NCBI GenBank assembly: GCA_025408445.1
Contig: JANYIZ010000132.1
Coordinates: 1 to 56,939, forward strand
Source: Frigoribacterium sp.
GTDB lineage: Bacteria; Actinomycetota; Actinomycetes; Actinomycetales; Microbacteriaceae
DNA length: 56,939 nucleotides
Direction of reading: 5' to 3'
Part shown: positions 1 to 9,068 of the stretch, piece after piece
Layout of the letters: each line of letters begins with the position of its first letter
Position numbering within the stretch: position 1 is the first letter of the stretch
Translations under genes and position numbers: made by a program
The notes under the pieces: generated by a model
Told to the model about the DNA's origin: nothing
What the model saw: only the letters and a program-made list of their open reading frames with translations
The model's database searches: none

Positions 1-1052
1 TGTCTGTCGGCGCTGCTGATTCGATCCGGGCCGGCCTCGGCGAACCGAGCGCCCAAGTTTCGGAAAGCGCTCTTGCGGAGGCAACCAAACGGCTGTGCAG
101 CGAATCGAAGACCCTCGATACCGATCGCCTTTTTCGGCGTGCCCGCGAACTACGGGACGAGTTGGACGAGGCGGGCATCGCCGAACGTGAGAACGAGCGA
201 CGTGACGCGCGCAGCCTCACTTTTACCCGTCTTCCCTACGGAATGAGCCGATTGACGTGGCTGATGGATCCCGAGACCGCCACGATCACCTCAGACCTCT
301 GGGATCGGGCAACGTCACCACGACGTGGCGGGCCGCGATTCGTGGATGCTGGCAGTACAGACTTCGAGCGAGCAAAGCAGATCACCGACGATCCTCGGTC
401 GACGGCGCAGCTTGCCTCCGACGTGTTCGTGGAACTACTTCGCCAGGGTGCGGCTGCTGACTCGTCCCAGCTGTTGGGATCGGGTGCACCCGTTGTGCAT
501 CTGCTCGTGCTGAATGCGGCTCTCGACGAGAGCGATGGCGAGGCCATGGGTGCGAGCGCGGGCCATACTCAGGGCCCTGCCTACGGCCACCCTCACGCTC
601 ACGGCCACCTCGAGGGCCAGCTCGATCCCGTGAGCATCGAGACCATCCAACGCGCGCTCTGTTCGTCGACCATCGAGCCGATTCTTTTCGACGACAGTGG
701 TCGCGCGCTCGACGTAGGCCGCGAACGTCGGCTGTACACGCGTAAGCAACGGCAAGCTCTCGCGGTTCGCGATGGCGGATGCATGTTCCCCGGATGTGAC
801 CGACCGCCATCCTGGACCGAGGCCCACCACACCAAACACTGGACGCGAGACCGCGGCAGCACGAACATCCACGATGGAATCCTGCTCTGCCGACATCACC
901 ATCTGCTCTGCCACAACAATCACTGGGAGATCCAGCAAGCGGAGGGGGGTTTCGTCCTGATTCCTCCGATCGATGTGGACCCCGACCAGGTGCCGATTCC
1001 TCTGCCATCCAAGAGCGCAGCCCTGCGAGAACTCCGTGCTTCGGCGAGCTGA
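1..1052 (+). CDS. DUF222 / HNH endonuclease domain protein (5' partial)
   Basis: The frame is open from the first bases of the window, so the gene starts upstream and only its C-terminal 349 or so codons are here. The visible N-terminal part (RARELRDELDEAGIAERE, then RLPYGMSRLTWLMDP) is typical of the DUF222 region of actinobacterial 13E12-type proteins. The C-terminus carries an HNH domain around positions 765-930: two Cys in CMFPGCDRP, then the HH of EAHHTKHW and CRHHHLLCH. These proteins are multicopy in actinobacteria and are suspected nucleases of mobile or repetitive character; their true role is unknown. A TTG at 162 lies inside the DUF222 region and is not a convincing start. No partner gene is visible. 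The family assignment is firm, the biochemical activity is inferred from the HNH motif. Confidence 0.85.
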   Translation, partial: SVGAADSIRAGLGEPSAQVSESALAEATKRLCSESKTLDTDRLFRRARELRDELDEAGIAERENERRDARSLTFTRLPYGMSRLTWLMDPETATITSDLWDRATSPRRGGPRFVDAGSTDFERAKQITDDPRSTAQLASDVFVELLRQGAAADSSQLLGSGAPVVHLLVLNAALDESDGEAMGASAGHTQGPAYGHPHAHGHLEGQLDPVSIETIQRALCSSTIEPILFDDSGRALDVGRERRLYTRKQRQALAVRDGGCMFPGCDRPPSWTEAHHTKHWTRDRGSTNIHDGILLCRHHHLLCHNNHWEIQQAEGGFVLIPPIDVDPDQVPIPLPSKSAALRELRASAS

Positions 1053-1739
1053 TGGTGTGCCCGAGAGGATGCCGGGTGCCGGGTGCCGGAGCGCCCCGGG
1101 TACGAACTCGTGCCGGGCACAGGGTCGGGCTCGCGCCCACGCTCGGCACGCGCTCACACCAAAGCTCGCGCACAGATGGAGCGCCCTGGAGTCTCCTCCA
1201 CAACGTGACATCCGCGGTACCAGTCGCTTTCTCAATCACCATCTGGTGCAGCGTGCGCACGTTGGTTATGAGCTCAGGCGCCTCAGCCGTCACCTGGTCG
1301 ATGGGCTTATGGGCCGCCGAAATCTCGTCGAGGAACGCTTCGGTGTACCAATATTTGTTGCCCACCATCGCCTCTCGAAGCTGCTCAAGAGTGAAGGTTT
1401 TGCGAGCGGTACCCCGAGAGTAGGCCAAGGTGGGTATCCGGCATGAGGGCAAGTCGAGGGGAGATGAATAACATCGTTGCTGTGGCACGAGCCTGGGTTT
1501 CGGCTTTTTCACTGAGATTGCTCGTCCAGCTCAGGAGGCGGTCGTCGATTTCTCTCTCAGTGTTTCTGTCCACCGGATGGATTACGCGGAAGATCCTCGC
1601 CAGGCACTGCTCTCCGAAGTGCAGTATCGAAAAGACACAACGCCCCCGAGTCAAGACGGAGGCGCGGGATAATGTCGAACACAAGGCTCCTTCTTGCCCG
1701 ATTAACGGGGGAGCGGGAAGCGGGATCAAGCGTGCTCGT
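1053..1739. other. 687-bp gap with a possible decayed gene fragment
   Basis: No intact gene is supported here. On the minus strand, about 1422 down to 1153, one frame reads like real protein (FTLEQLREAMVGNKYWYTEA, later ELITNVRTLHQMVIEKATG) with balanced composition, but it has no convincing start or end and continues into antisense of the DUF222 gene. It may be the remains of a gene whose family I do not recognise. A short direct repeat of gccgggt (two full copies and a partial third) lies at 1071-1089, directly after the DUF222 stop codon. Confidence 0.35.
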
Positions 1740-2564
1740 TTACCCGGGCAGGGTGATAATCGCCTGCACCGGCGCGTGGTCAGAGGGCCAGCTTCCGTCG
1801 AATCGAGTGACGTTGATGCCGGTCCGGGAGACCGAGATCCCCGGGGTCGCGAGGATCCAGTCGATGCGCTTGTGATCAAGTCGCGGCGGTCGGTAGTCGA
1901 GAAAGGTTCCCCAGGCGTCCGTGACACGGTCTACCGCGATATTCCAAGTGTCGACGAGCGTATCCTCGGCGGTGATAGCAGCGTAGGGGAGCGAACCAAC
2001 ACTCGTGTTGAAGTCGCCAGTCACGATGGCGGGAAGAGTGCCGGACCCGACGAGCGCCCTCACCAGCGAGGCGGAATGAATACGCGCATTTCGGGATCGA
2101 TGATCGAAATGAGTGTTCAAAGCCCTGAATTCGTTGCCGGTGATCCGGTCACGAAAGGTGGCATCGATAAGTACTCTCGGAACCTTGTTGCCCCAGGTAG
2201 TGGAGCCGGTGACGCTCGGGGTATCCGAGAGCGCGGTCTGCTCCCAGCGCAGCAGCGTGAGCCGGCGACCGTCGTAAAACAGGGGACAGCCTTCACCGCG
2301 TCGATCGGTATTCCGTCCATAACCGATCGCCCGGTAATTGTCCCCGAGGGCATTGCGCAGGTATTTGGCCTGGTCAGGAAGAGCCTCCTGCACCCCGAGA
2401 ATCGTCGGGAGCTCCGAGACAAGAAGCCGAGAAATCAATGGCCGACGTTTGCTCCACCGATCAGGATTACCGGGCAACAAGCGCGGCATCCGCCGACGGA
2501 TGTTGAAACTCATCACCTGCAACTGCGGGGCGGCGACGGGGCCGAGGAGGGGGATATCCGTCAC
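1740..2564 (-). CDS. Endonuclease/exonuclease/phosphatase family protein
   Basis: A 274-residue protein of the EEP (DNase I-like) superfamily. The family's metal-binding and catalytic signatures appear in order: SFNIR near residue 19, the Glu of GVQEA near 58, NTHFDH near 150, the Asp/Asn pair in TGDFN near 183, DWI near 238 and the terminal SDHAPV. It has no signal peptide and is close to the minimal length of the fold. EEP proteins hydrolyse phosphodiesters or phosphomonoesters in nucleic acids, lipids or sugars; the substrate cannot be read from sequence. Start is GTG at 2564, 56 bp from the divergent DUF1653 gene, so the two probably share a promoter region. A second EEP gene lies at 25350-26042 but is clearly a different subgroup. 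Confidence 0.85.
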   Translation of the reverse strand: MTDIPLLGPVAAPQLQVMSFNIRRRMPRLLPGNPDRWSKRRPLISRLLVSELPTILGVQEALPDQAKYLRNALGDNYRAIGYGRNTDRRGEGCPLFYDGRRLTLLRWEQTALSDTPSVTGSTTWGNKVPRVLIDATFRDRITGNEFRALNTHFDHRSRNARIHSASLVRALVGSGTLPAIVTGDFNTSVGSLPYAAITAEDTLVDTWNIAVDRVTDAWGTFLDYRPPRLDHKRIDWILATPGISVSRTGINVTRFDGSWPSDHAPVQAIITLPG

Positions 2565-2620
2565 GCGTCCAGCCTACGGTCGTCGCGATGCCGAAGACGC
2601 CTAAACGCTAGCCTTCTGGA

Positions 2621-2878
2621 ATGGTCGAAACAGACGGGCTCGAAACAGACGGGCTCGAAGCACCTGCCGAGATCCCCGCCGGAACCTATCGGCACTACAA
2701 GGGCAACCTGTACGAGGTGATCGGAGCTGCTACCCACTCGGAGACCGAGGAGCCCCTCGTCGTGTACCGCGCTCTCTATGGAGAGTTCGGACTATGGGTG
2801 CGTCCGAGAGAGATGTTTCTCGAAGATGTCGAGGTCGATGGTCGAAGTATGCGGCGGTTTTCGCAAGTGGAAAACTGA
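2621..2878 (+). CDS. DUF1653 domain protein
   Basis: An 85-residue protein whose core (GTYRHYKGNLYEVI, then EEPLVVYRALYG, then WVRPREMF) is the whole DUF1653 domain, a small beta-rich fold found as a stand-alone protein in many bacteria. Function is unknown. The N-terminus contains a perfect in-frame 15-bp duplication giving ETDGLETDGLE just before the domain, so the protein is five residues longer than it would be with one copy; the insertion is outside the fold and should be tolerated. Transcribed divergently from the EEP gene and convergently towards the antiporter gene. Confidence 0.8.
   Translation: MVETDGLETDGLEAPAEIPAGTYRHYKGNLYEVIGAATHSETEEPLVVYRALYGEFGLWVRPREMFLEDVEVDGRSMRRFSQVEN
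2626..2655. repeat. 15-bp perfect tandem duplication inside a gene start
   Basis: cgaaacagacgggct occurs twice head to tail, beginning 5 bp after the A of the DUF1653 start codon, and adds five codons in frame (ETDGL). Confidence 0.95.
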
Positions 2879-2910
2879 CGGGCATCACGGCACGGGTAAC
2901 AAGAGCCGGT

Positions 2911-2952
2911 GGCACGCTGGTATGGGCCGCTGGCACGCTGGTATGGGCCGCT
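2911..2952. repeat. 21-bp perfect tandem duplication between convergent genes
   Basis: The 21-bp unit beginning ggcacgctggtatgg occurs twice in a row in the 117-bp space between the convergent DUF1653 and antiporter genes. It is not part of a recognised gene. I see no U-tract terminator here. Confidence 0.95.
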
Positions 2953-2995
2953 GGCGAGCGCAAGTGAGAGGTGACGGGCACAGACATCAGAACCG

Positions 2996-4192
2996 CTACG
3001 GCGTGTCGCTTGCCGTCCGCACCCGCTGTTGCCTGAGGCCGATCCAACGGCGGAACCAAGCAGCATCCGTCATTCGGGCCAGGATCGGGCCGGCGATTAC
3101 CGTCAGCAGCACGTAAGCGGTAGCCAGCGGCGCGAGCCTTGGCTCGATGCCGGAGCCCGCGGCGAGACCGGCGATCACGATCGAGAACTCACCACGGGGC
3201 GTGAGCGCGAATCCAGTGCGCCAGCGCCCCGGCAGGCCGATGCCCGCTGTCGCCGCCGCGGCATAGCCGGTGAGAGTTTTTGTCGCGATCGTGATCACAG
3301 CGAGAATTGCAGCGGGTAGCAGGACCGGCGGGATGCTGGCGGGCTCTGTCGAGAGACCGAAAAAGACAAATAAAATGGCGGCGAAGAGGTCGCGAAGCGG
3401 GGCGAGGAGCTGTTGGGCGTTGTGCGCCACCCGGCCGGAGAGGGCGATGCCGACCAGGAATGCGCCGACCGCTGCCGACACATTCACCTCCTGCGCGATT
3501 CCTGCCACCAGCATGGTCAGTCCGAGAACACAGAGCAGCAGAGATTCAGAGTGGTTGGCGGCGAAGAGTCCTGAAATGACGCGACCGTGCCTCAGCGCAA
3601 GGTAAAGAATCACCGCGACGACCAAAACCGCGACGAGCAGTGCAGCCCCTCCCACGAGCACACCGGTGCCGATCACCAGCGCCGAGAGCACGGGCAGGTA
3701 AAAGGCCATCGCGAGATCCTCGATCACCAGGATTGACAGGATCGTCGGCGTCTCGCGGTTACCCAATCGCCGTAAATCCCGAAGCACCTTAGCGATCACC
3801 CCGGAGGAAGATACCCAGGTGATGCCCGCGAGCGCCACGGCGGCTACCGGACCCCATCCGAGAATGAGCGCGCAGGCCGCGCCGGGAACTGCATTGAGGA
3901 GTACATCGAGGATGCCTGCCCTGCGGGACTGTTTGAGGCTCGAAATGAGCTCCGTTGGTGAATATTCCAATCCGAGCATGACCAGCAGGAGGATCACGCC
4001 GAGCTCGCTCCCGAAGGTGAAGAATTCGTTGCCTGCCTCCAACGGCACAAAACCCCCGACACCGAAGGCGAGTCCGGCGAGCAGGTAAAACGGGATTGCG
4101 GAGACGCCGAACCGGTCGGCGAGCCGGGATAGCAAGCTGAGCCCAAGCAGTACGGCCCCGACTTCTACGAGAAGCAGGGCGGCGTCATGCAT
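2996..4192 (-). CDS. khtU: CPA2-type K+(Na+)/H+ antiporter, KhtU-like
   Basis: A 398-residue polytopic membrane protein with about 12 hydrophobic segments and the Na_H_Exchanger (CPA2) pattern: ALLLVEVGAVLLGLSLLSRL at the N-terminus, LVMLGLEYSP near residue 95, WVSSSGVIAKVL near 145, LVIEDLAMAFYLPV near 170 and LTPRGEFSIVIAGLA near 345. The Asp in IEDLA lies where the family carries its ion-binding acidic residue. There is no C-terminal RCK domain; the separate upstream gene supplies it, as in the KhtTU system of Bacillus, which exports K+ in exchange for protons. I chose the ATG at 4192 because the upstream in-frame extension is Pro/Trp-rich antisense of the partner gene; this leaves 13 bp after the partner's stop codon. 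Confidence 0.85.
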   Translation of the reverse strand: MHDAALLLVEVGAVLLGLSLLSRLADRFGVSAIPFYLLAGLAFGVGGFVPLEAGNEFFTFGSELGVILLLVMLGLEYSPTELISSLKQSRRAGILDVLLNAVPGAACALILGWGPVAAVALAGITWVSSSGVIAKVLRDLRRLGNRETPTILSILVIEDLAMAFYLPVLSALVIGTGVLVGGAALLVAVLVVAVILYLALRHGRVISGLFAANHSESLLLCVLGLTMLVAGIAQEVNVSAAVGAFLVGIALSGRVAHNAQQLLAPLRDLFAAILFVFFGLSTEPASIPPVLLPAAILAVITIATKTLTGYAAAATAGIGLPGRWRTGFALTPRGEFSIVIAGLAAGSGIEPRLAPLATAYVLLTVIAGPILARMTDAAWFRRWIGLRQQRVRTASDTP

Positions 4193-4205
4193 CAGCGGAG
4201 GGGTA

Positions 4206-4694
4206 TTAGCCGTCGGTGAGAACGCGGGCCAGGGCGTCCAGACCCGAGCGGGTACCCACGGCCACAATGGTGTCGCCGGCGGCGAGGGGAGTGTCCGGGG
4301 TCGGCGAGGGAATGACATCCGCTCCCCGCACGATCGCGACGATGGAGGAGTGCGTGCGAGTGCGGGCCCTCGTGGCTCCGAGGACCTCGCCGGCGTAGGG
4401 CGAGCCAGCCGAGATCAGGAGCTGCTCGGTGAAGAGGCCAGCGGCCTGTTCACGGATGGCGGCGAGCTGCCCGAGCATGAGCGAGGCCCCAAGCACATCG
4501 GCGAGAGCCGCAGCCTCGTCATCGGTGAGAGCGATCGAATCAACCGCCTCGTCGGGGTCGTCGACGCCGAACAGCGCGAGCTCCCGCTCGCCAGAACGAT
4601 AAGAGACCACGCCGATCCGACGCCCTCTCCTGGTGATGACGTCATGGCGCGTGCCGATACCCGGCAGATCAATCTTTTCGACGCGTACGCTCAC
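4206..4694 (-). CDS. khtT: RCK_C (TrkA-C) regulatory subunit, KhtT-like
   Basis: A 162-residue cytoplasmic protein. Residues 1-60 (VEKIDLPGIGTRHDVITRRG, then GVVSYRSGERELALFG) match the N-terminal domain of KhtT. Residues 85-160 form a TrkA-C/RCK_C domain ending in TPLAAGDTIVAVGTRSGLDAL, a ligand-binding module that gates K+ transport proteins, in KhtT by cyclic di-AMP. It lies immediately upstream of the antiporter on the same strand, so a KhtTU-type operon is likely. Whether the ligand is c-di-AMP here is inference from the family. Confidence 0.85.
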   Translation of the reverse strand: MSVRVEKIDLPGIGTRHDVITRRGRRIGVVSYRSGERELALFGVDDPDEAVDSIALTDDEAAALADVLGASLMLGQLAAIREQAAGLFTEQLLISAGSPYAGEVLGATRARTRTHSSIVAIVRGADVIPSPTPDTPLAAGDTIVAVGTRSGLDALARVLTDG

Positions 4695-4836
4695 GCGGCA
4701 ACCCTAACAGTCGACGCGGTTACGGGACGAGCGCATTAGCCCCGGTGCTGGCGGCGGCCGGAAGGCGCGATGACGCCAGTCACGACGGGATATGGCGCCG
4801 GATACTGCGCCCGCGACGCCACCCATTCGACGCCCG

Positions 4837-5562
4837 CTACGACGACAGGTGCGACGACAGATACGACCACACCGCGAAGACGCAGCATCCGCCGATCAGT
4901 ATCGCGAAGAGCAGAAGCCAGACCGGAGACGGGATGCCGGTTCGGCGGTAGAGAAGGTAGGCATCCGAGGTGGAGAGCTGGTCGCGACGGCGAAGGTGCA
5001 CACCAATGACGGTGCCGAGCGCCCGCACCGCGCCGACGAGCAGAGCGATCCCAATCACCAGGAGGGCGTAGCCCTGCACCGTAGGCGTTGCAGAGAACCA
5101 CAGCAGCGCACTGGTCGACGCCGAGACAAGCACCACGATCGCCCCAAACGCATTGCGGATCACCAGCAGCGTCAGCACCAGCATGATCCCGCCAGCGAAG
5201 AGCGCAATCGCGGTGTACCCGTTGAAAACACTCCAAAGTTGGGCGGCACCGACGATGGCGGGCGCGGGATAGCCGAAGACCCCACTCACGACCGTGCCGA
5301 ACACGCCGCGACCACTGCTCAACGCATCACCCGAATGATTGCGACGGATGCGGATACCGTGCACCACCCGTCCGGTGAGGATCGCGGCGACTGCGTGCCC
5401 GAGTTCGTGCACGAGTGTCGCGAAGAGGCCAAAATACTGCCAGGTGGTTCGCGGCAGGCTGAGCGCCGCGGCGACCGCCACGATCCCGAGCAGCACAGGC
5501 AGCGGGACGGCGACGGGCGCTGTTCGCGCGAGGAGCGCCAGCAGGGTAGGCAGGATGGGCAT
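4837..5562 (-). CDS. M50-family membrane metalloprotease-like protein
   Basis: A 241-residue integral membrane protein with about six hydrophobic segments and the zinc protease motif HELGH near residue 52 in LVHELGHAVAAILTGR. It resembles the short actinobacterial M50B-like family, which is related to site-2 proteases but lacks a PDZ domain. The second metal ligand usually comes from an Asp/Asn in a later segment that I cannot assign with certainty. Substrate is unknown; site-2 proteases usually cleave membrane-anchored anti-sigma or regulatory proteins. No clear Shine-Dalgarno sequence precedes the ATG at 5562. Stands alone between the KhtT-like gene and the GH15 gene, all on the minus strand. 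Confidence 0.75.
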   Translation of the reverse strand: MPILPTLLALLARTAPVAVPLPVLLGIVAVAAALSLPRTTWQYFGLFATLVHELGHAVAAILTGRVVHGIRIRRNHSGDALSSGRGVFGTVVSGVFGYPAPAIVGAAQLWSVFNGYTAIALFAGGIMLVLTLLVIRNAFGAIVVLVSASTSALLWFSATPTVQGYALLVIGIALLVGAVRALGTVIGVHLRRRDQLSTSDAYLLYRRTGIPSPVWLLLFAILIGGCCVFAVWSYLSSHLSS

Positions 5563-5634
5563 AGTGGGCAGGATGGGTAGGGAGTCGATGGGCTTCAGTC
5601 TGCCATCGTCGGGTCAGCTCCCCGCCCACCAGTC

Positions 5635-5660
5635 CGGAATCAGCACTACGGAATCAGCAC
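5635..5660. repeat. 12-bp direct repeat spanning the GH15 stop codon
   Basis: cggaatcagcac occurs at 5635-5646 and 5649-5660. The downstream unit (on the minus strand) repeats the last coding codons and the first base of the TAG stop codon, so the 3' end of the gene has been duplicated past its stop. Confidence 0.85.
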
Positions 5661-8600
5661 CGCCGCCAGTCTCACCGGCCCGGCCGTGTAGTCGAGCTCG
5701 GCCGCCTGCGACACCTCGGACGGCACGATCGTGTCCATCACCTTCGGCACCGTGTTTGGGTCGGCGGAGCAGAGGGCGCTCGACGACAAAGCGGCGCAGA
5801 CTCCGAAGCTGTAATCGCCGGCAGTCGCGCTGAAGCTGCGGGTCTGGTCGACTCCGTGGGTACCGTCCTGGCCGGTGAGAGCCAGTGTGAAGCCCCACCC
5901 CGAAGTCGGTGTTCCCCCCAGCGCTGTCTTGTCGACGCTGAAGGTGATGTACCGGCTGACCGCGTTCGCGCCGACCGTCACTGCGCCGAGCGAGGTGCCA
6001 GAGGCATTCACGAACCTGTTGTTACCGAAGCCCTGCGCTTCGATCAGTCGGCTCCACGGCGTGCGGGTCGAGTAGTTCATTCCCGGGTACGACGAAGCGG
6101 TCGACGTGGATGCCGCCCCCGGCTGGGACACATAGACATCCAGCAGCTGGGCGCCGTTTGTCGAGCCGAAGGTGGGCGTCAGGTCGGCGGTCTGTACCCG
6201 GAAGGTCACCGTCGAGCCGGTGTCGTAGACCTGGAAGCGGTCGAGGTCGAACGCCCCCGCGTGGAAGTCCCCGGCCTTCGGGTAGGCGTAGTTACCCGGC
6301 CCTGTGTCGTCGCCGGTCGGGTCGTCGACGCTCACGAGGAGGGTGCCATTCACGACATCGTTCACCACTGAACGCACCACCTGGGCGGTCCCACCGTTCA
6401 GCGCTGTGCTGGCGATCACGAAGACGTTCGTGCCGGCCGCTGAGGTCACGTCGACGCTGAACGAGCCATCGGTGGCTGCGGTCGTGTGTGTCAGAGTCGT
6501 GACGCTGTTCGCGTCCGTTGCGACATCCGCGATGTCGATGGATGCCCCGGCAGCCGCCGTGCCACTCACGGTGGTGATGGCACCGGTGGCGGATCCGTCG
6601 GCCGGCGCCGTCACGGTGAGCGGGGTCGAGCCCTGGCTGTGCGATATGTAGCGGTCGCGCACCTGGGCGGGCTGCTCGAGGCTTTTCCCCGCCGCGAGAT
6701 CGGCCGTGAGGCGCACCTGCGCAGCCGAACCCCAGGTCAGCGGTGAGGCCGACCCATCCGCCGTGCCGTTGACAAAGCCGATGGATGCGATGGCCGGATC
6801 GGTAACGTACGGCGAGGCGGGCACATTCGCGCGGTCCCACACCTGCTCTGGCACGAGACCCGGACCGGAGTTCATGCGGTTGATGGAGACCAGCGCTGAG
6901 GATGCATCGGAGGTCTGCCCCTGGGCGAGATGCTGTTGCGCCCGCTCGGCGGCCAACACGGGCCACGGGTGGCCGGTGCCGGAGAAGTTGTTCGTCCAGG
7001 GTGCGCCCGTGACCGTGCAGTTGGTACCGGCGCCGACAAAGCAGTCACCGTAGCCGTCACCGTTGTAGCGGAGCCAGCCAGGCCCGCTGTCAGTGGGGCG
7101 CTGGATGGTGGCATCCGTCACGGCCAGCGAGTTGAGGATCACCGGGTCGGTCGCGGGCAGGATGCCGAGGCGCACGTACTCGAGGAATCCGGCATCCGCG
7201 ACCGCACGCTGATCGAGCGTCGGCCCACCGTTACCCACGTTGTAGCTGATCGCGGCGTTCGGGTCGCCGGTTTTTGAGAGGCGAATGAAATACGGGGAGC
7301 TCGAGAGCGGACCGTTCGTGGTCACGCCCCAGGCCTTGATCGTTCGTTGGTACTGGTCGGCGGTCGCTCGCCAGACGCGGGCGCTGGCCTCGTCGTGATG
7401 CTGGTCTGCGATGGTCGCGGCGGCGATGAGTCCGGCGATCTCGGCGGCGATGGTTGAGGGGGAGTAGCCGGTCTGCTCCTCCCAACGCTCGACTCCGAAG
7501 CTCGGGCCGTGGCTCACCAGAAAGTTCGCCGCCGAGCGAACTCTCGGCCACAGCGCGTTGTCACCGGCAAGTCCGGACTGCAGCGCCATCAGGATGGGGT
7601 AGGCCGTCTCATCCAGCTGGTCATTGAAGGCATCGGGAGCCTTCGTGCCGTCAAGCAGCGAATTGCGCGGCTGGGATCCATTGGCCTGCTGGCTCTTCAA
7701 CAGAAGGTAGCGCACCGTTGCCTGGGCGGTCGAGATGTCGCCGTTGGTGTAGAGCGCAGTCCAGGCCTCGTAGAGGTCCCGCGCGAACACCTCCTTGTAG
7801 CCGCCGACGAAAAGGTTGTTCGGGTCGTTGGCCACGATGGACTGGCCCCATGGCGCATCCAATCCCGCGACGATTGCGCCGGGGTAGGTCTTGTCTTCTG
7901 ATGCCTTCACCACGTTCGCCGACTGGTAGTAGTTCTTGATCGCGGCGAGCCTTTGGGAGCCGGTGAGCCCGGCAGTGGTGAGCACTGGAAACTTCAGCCC
8001 AGCGTCATAGCGAGCCCATCCGGCACGATAGCTCGCGGTGATTCGAGTCGGTGAAGTGGACGCCGTGGCATTTGCTGTCGCGACGGCCGCGGCTTGCGAG
8101 GTGCCGAATCCGAGCGCGAGCAGGGATTCGCCGTGGCGATCACTCTGCACGCCAACGGTCTGTTCGACATTGCCACCGGTGGCGGTCCCCGAGAGTGGAC
8201 CGAGGGTGTGGGTGGCATCGAGCTGGGTGAGCCCGTCGCTCGCCGTCCCGACGAATCCGCTGCTCACGCTGGTGAACGGCCGATCGCCCGTGAGCGCGAG
8301 GTAGGAGGGCACCGCGTAGGCGGTGCGGTTGGCCTGGCTCGTCGTCTTCGGGTCGAAGGACACCGGTACCGACCGCCCGGTGCTCGTGTCGACCACCGCG
8401 GTATCGGCACCCCCGTTGGCCGACCCACCGCCACCGTTGCCTCCCGCGTTCGCGTCGAGGCGCACGAACAGGGAGTAGTTGCGGGCCGTCTTGGTGAGGG
8501 GCTGGAACTTCGTGCGCACCACGACGCTGTTGCGGGCCGGGTCGGTGAGATAGGTGTTGACGAGCCGATAGGCGCCGCTCTTCGCGGTAGAGGTGATCGT

Positions 8601-8969
8601 GCAGACGGTCCCTGTGGCATCCGCGGAAACCGTGTAGGTCGTGTCGCGGCTCTGCAGGTCGGTGAAGGTGGAGCCATCGGTGACGAGATATTGCATCGTC
8701 TGCACGTTGGTCGCGTCGAGAGTCGGCGCATAGACATCCGAGAGGATGCCGCCCGCCACAGTGAACCAGATCTTGGAGTCGGTCGTTCGCGAGGTGCCGA
8801 CACAGTCCTTGCGGGATTGGCCCTGGTGGCTCGGGAGACCGGGCGAGCCCACGGCTTCGGTGCTCGCGGGAACCCCGGTTATCGCACCCGCCGGAGCGGA
8901 TCCCAATGAGAGGGCAGCCAAAGCGAAAACGGCGGCAATTGCAGGCACGAAGTACTGACGTCGGTTCAC
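5646..8969 (-). CDS. Secreted GH15 glucoamylase/glucodextranase-like enzyme
   Basis: A 1107-residue exported glycoside hydrolase. Residues 1-30 are a Sec signal peptide (Arg-rich start, hydrophobic core, ending near APAGA). About 30-310 is a glucodextranase-type N-terminal beta domain, 320-770 the GH15 alpha/alpha barrel, 780-870 a bacterial Ig-like segment (SDGSATGAITTVSGTAAAGA) and 880-1090 a beta-rich C-terminal domain of the glucodextranase type. RWEEQTGYSPST near residue 494 holds the expected general acid Glu, and LVPEQVWD near 705 the general base Glu. The family releases glucose from alpha-1,4 or alpha-1,6 glucans. The start is GTG at 8969, preceded by AAAGGAG. No transporter or regulator gene for maltodextrin lies next to it. 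Substrate preference, starch versus dextran, is not decidable here. Confidence 0.9.
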   Translation of the reverse strand: MNRRQYFVPAIAAVFALAALSLGSAPAGAITGVPASTEAVGSPGLPSHQGQSRKDCVGTSRTTDSKIWFTVAGGILSDVYAPTLDATNVQTMQYLVTDGSTFTDLQSRDTTYTVSADATGTVCTITSTAKSGAYRLVNTYLTDPARNSVVVRTKFQPLTKTARNYSLFVRLDANAGGNGGGGSANGGADTAVVDTSTGRSVPVSFDPKTTSQANRTAYAVPSYLALTGDRPFTSVSSGFVGTASDGLTQLDATHTLGPLSGTATGGNVEQTVGVQSDRHGESLLALGFGTSQAAAVATANATASTSPTRITASYRAGWARYDAGLKFPVLTTAGLTGSQRLAAIKNYYQSANVVKASEDKTYPGAIVAGLDAPWGQSIVANDPNNLFVGGYKEVFARDLYEAWTALYTNGDISTAQATVRYLLLKSQQANGSQPRNSLLDGTKAPDAFNDQLDETAYPILMALQSGLAGDNALWPRVRSAANFLVSHGPSFGVERWEEQTGYSPSTIAAEIAGLIAAATIADQHHDEASARVWRATADQYQRTIKAWGVTTNGPLSSSPYFIRLSKTGDPNAAISYNVGNGGPTLDQRAVADAGFLEYVRLGILPATDPVILNSLAVTDATIQRPTDSGPGWLRYNGDGYGDCFVGAGTNCTVTGAPWTNNFSGTGHPWPVLAAERAQQHLAQGQTSDASSALVSINRMNSGPGLVPEQVWDRANVPASPYVTDPAIASIGFVNGTADGSASPLTWGSAAQVRLTADLAAGKSLEQPAQVRDRYISHSQGSTPLTVTAPADGSATGAITTVSGTAAAGASIDIADVATDANSVTTLTHTTAATDGSFSVDVTSAAGTNVFVIASTALNGGTAQVVRSVVNDVVNGTLLVSVDDPTGDDTGPGNYAYPKAGDFHAGAFDLDRFQVYDTGSTVTFRVQTADLTPTFGSTNGAQLLDVYVSQPGAASTSTASSYPGMNYSTRTPWSRLIEAQGFGNNRFVNASGTSLGAVTVGANAVSRYITFSVDKTALGGTPTSGWGFTLALTGQDGTHGVDQTRSFSATAGDYSFGVCAALSSSALCSADPNTVPKVMDTIVPSEVSQAAELDYTAGPVRLAAVLIP

Positions 8970-8983
8970 GGGGGTCTCTCCTT

Positions 8984-8997
8984 TGAGAACGCTCTCA
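8984..8997. promoter_or_regulatory. LacI-family-type operator upstream of the GH15 gene
   Basis: TGAGAACGCTCTCA is a near-perfect palindrome with central CG, the usual form of LacI/GalR-family sugar-regulator operators. It begins 15 bp before the GTG start and its first base touches the AAAGGAG ribosome-binding site, so a bound repressor would sit at or after the transcription start. No lacI-like gene is in the window. Confidence 0.6.
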
Positions 8998-9068
8998 ACA
9001 GGACCGTAGACCCACCGTGCACTCTGGTCAACACCCGAACTGTCTACCGGTCCGAGTACCGGCGAGAA

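Noticed and set aside
1443-2720. A 425-codon plus-strand open frame over the first EEP gene
   Set aside because: Antisense shadow of the endonuclease/exonuclease/phosphatase gene.
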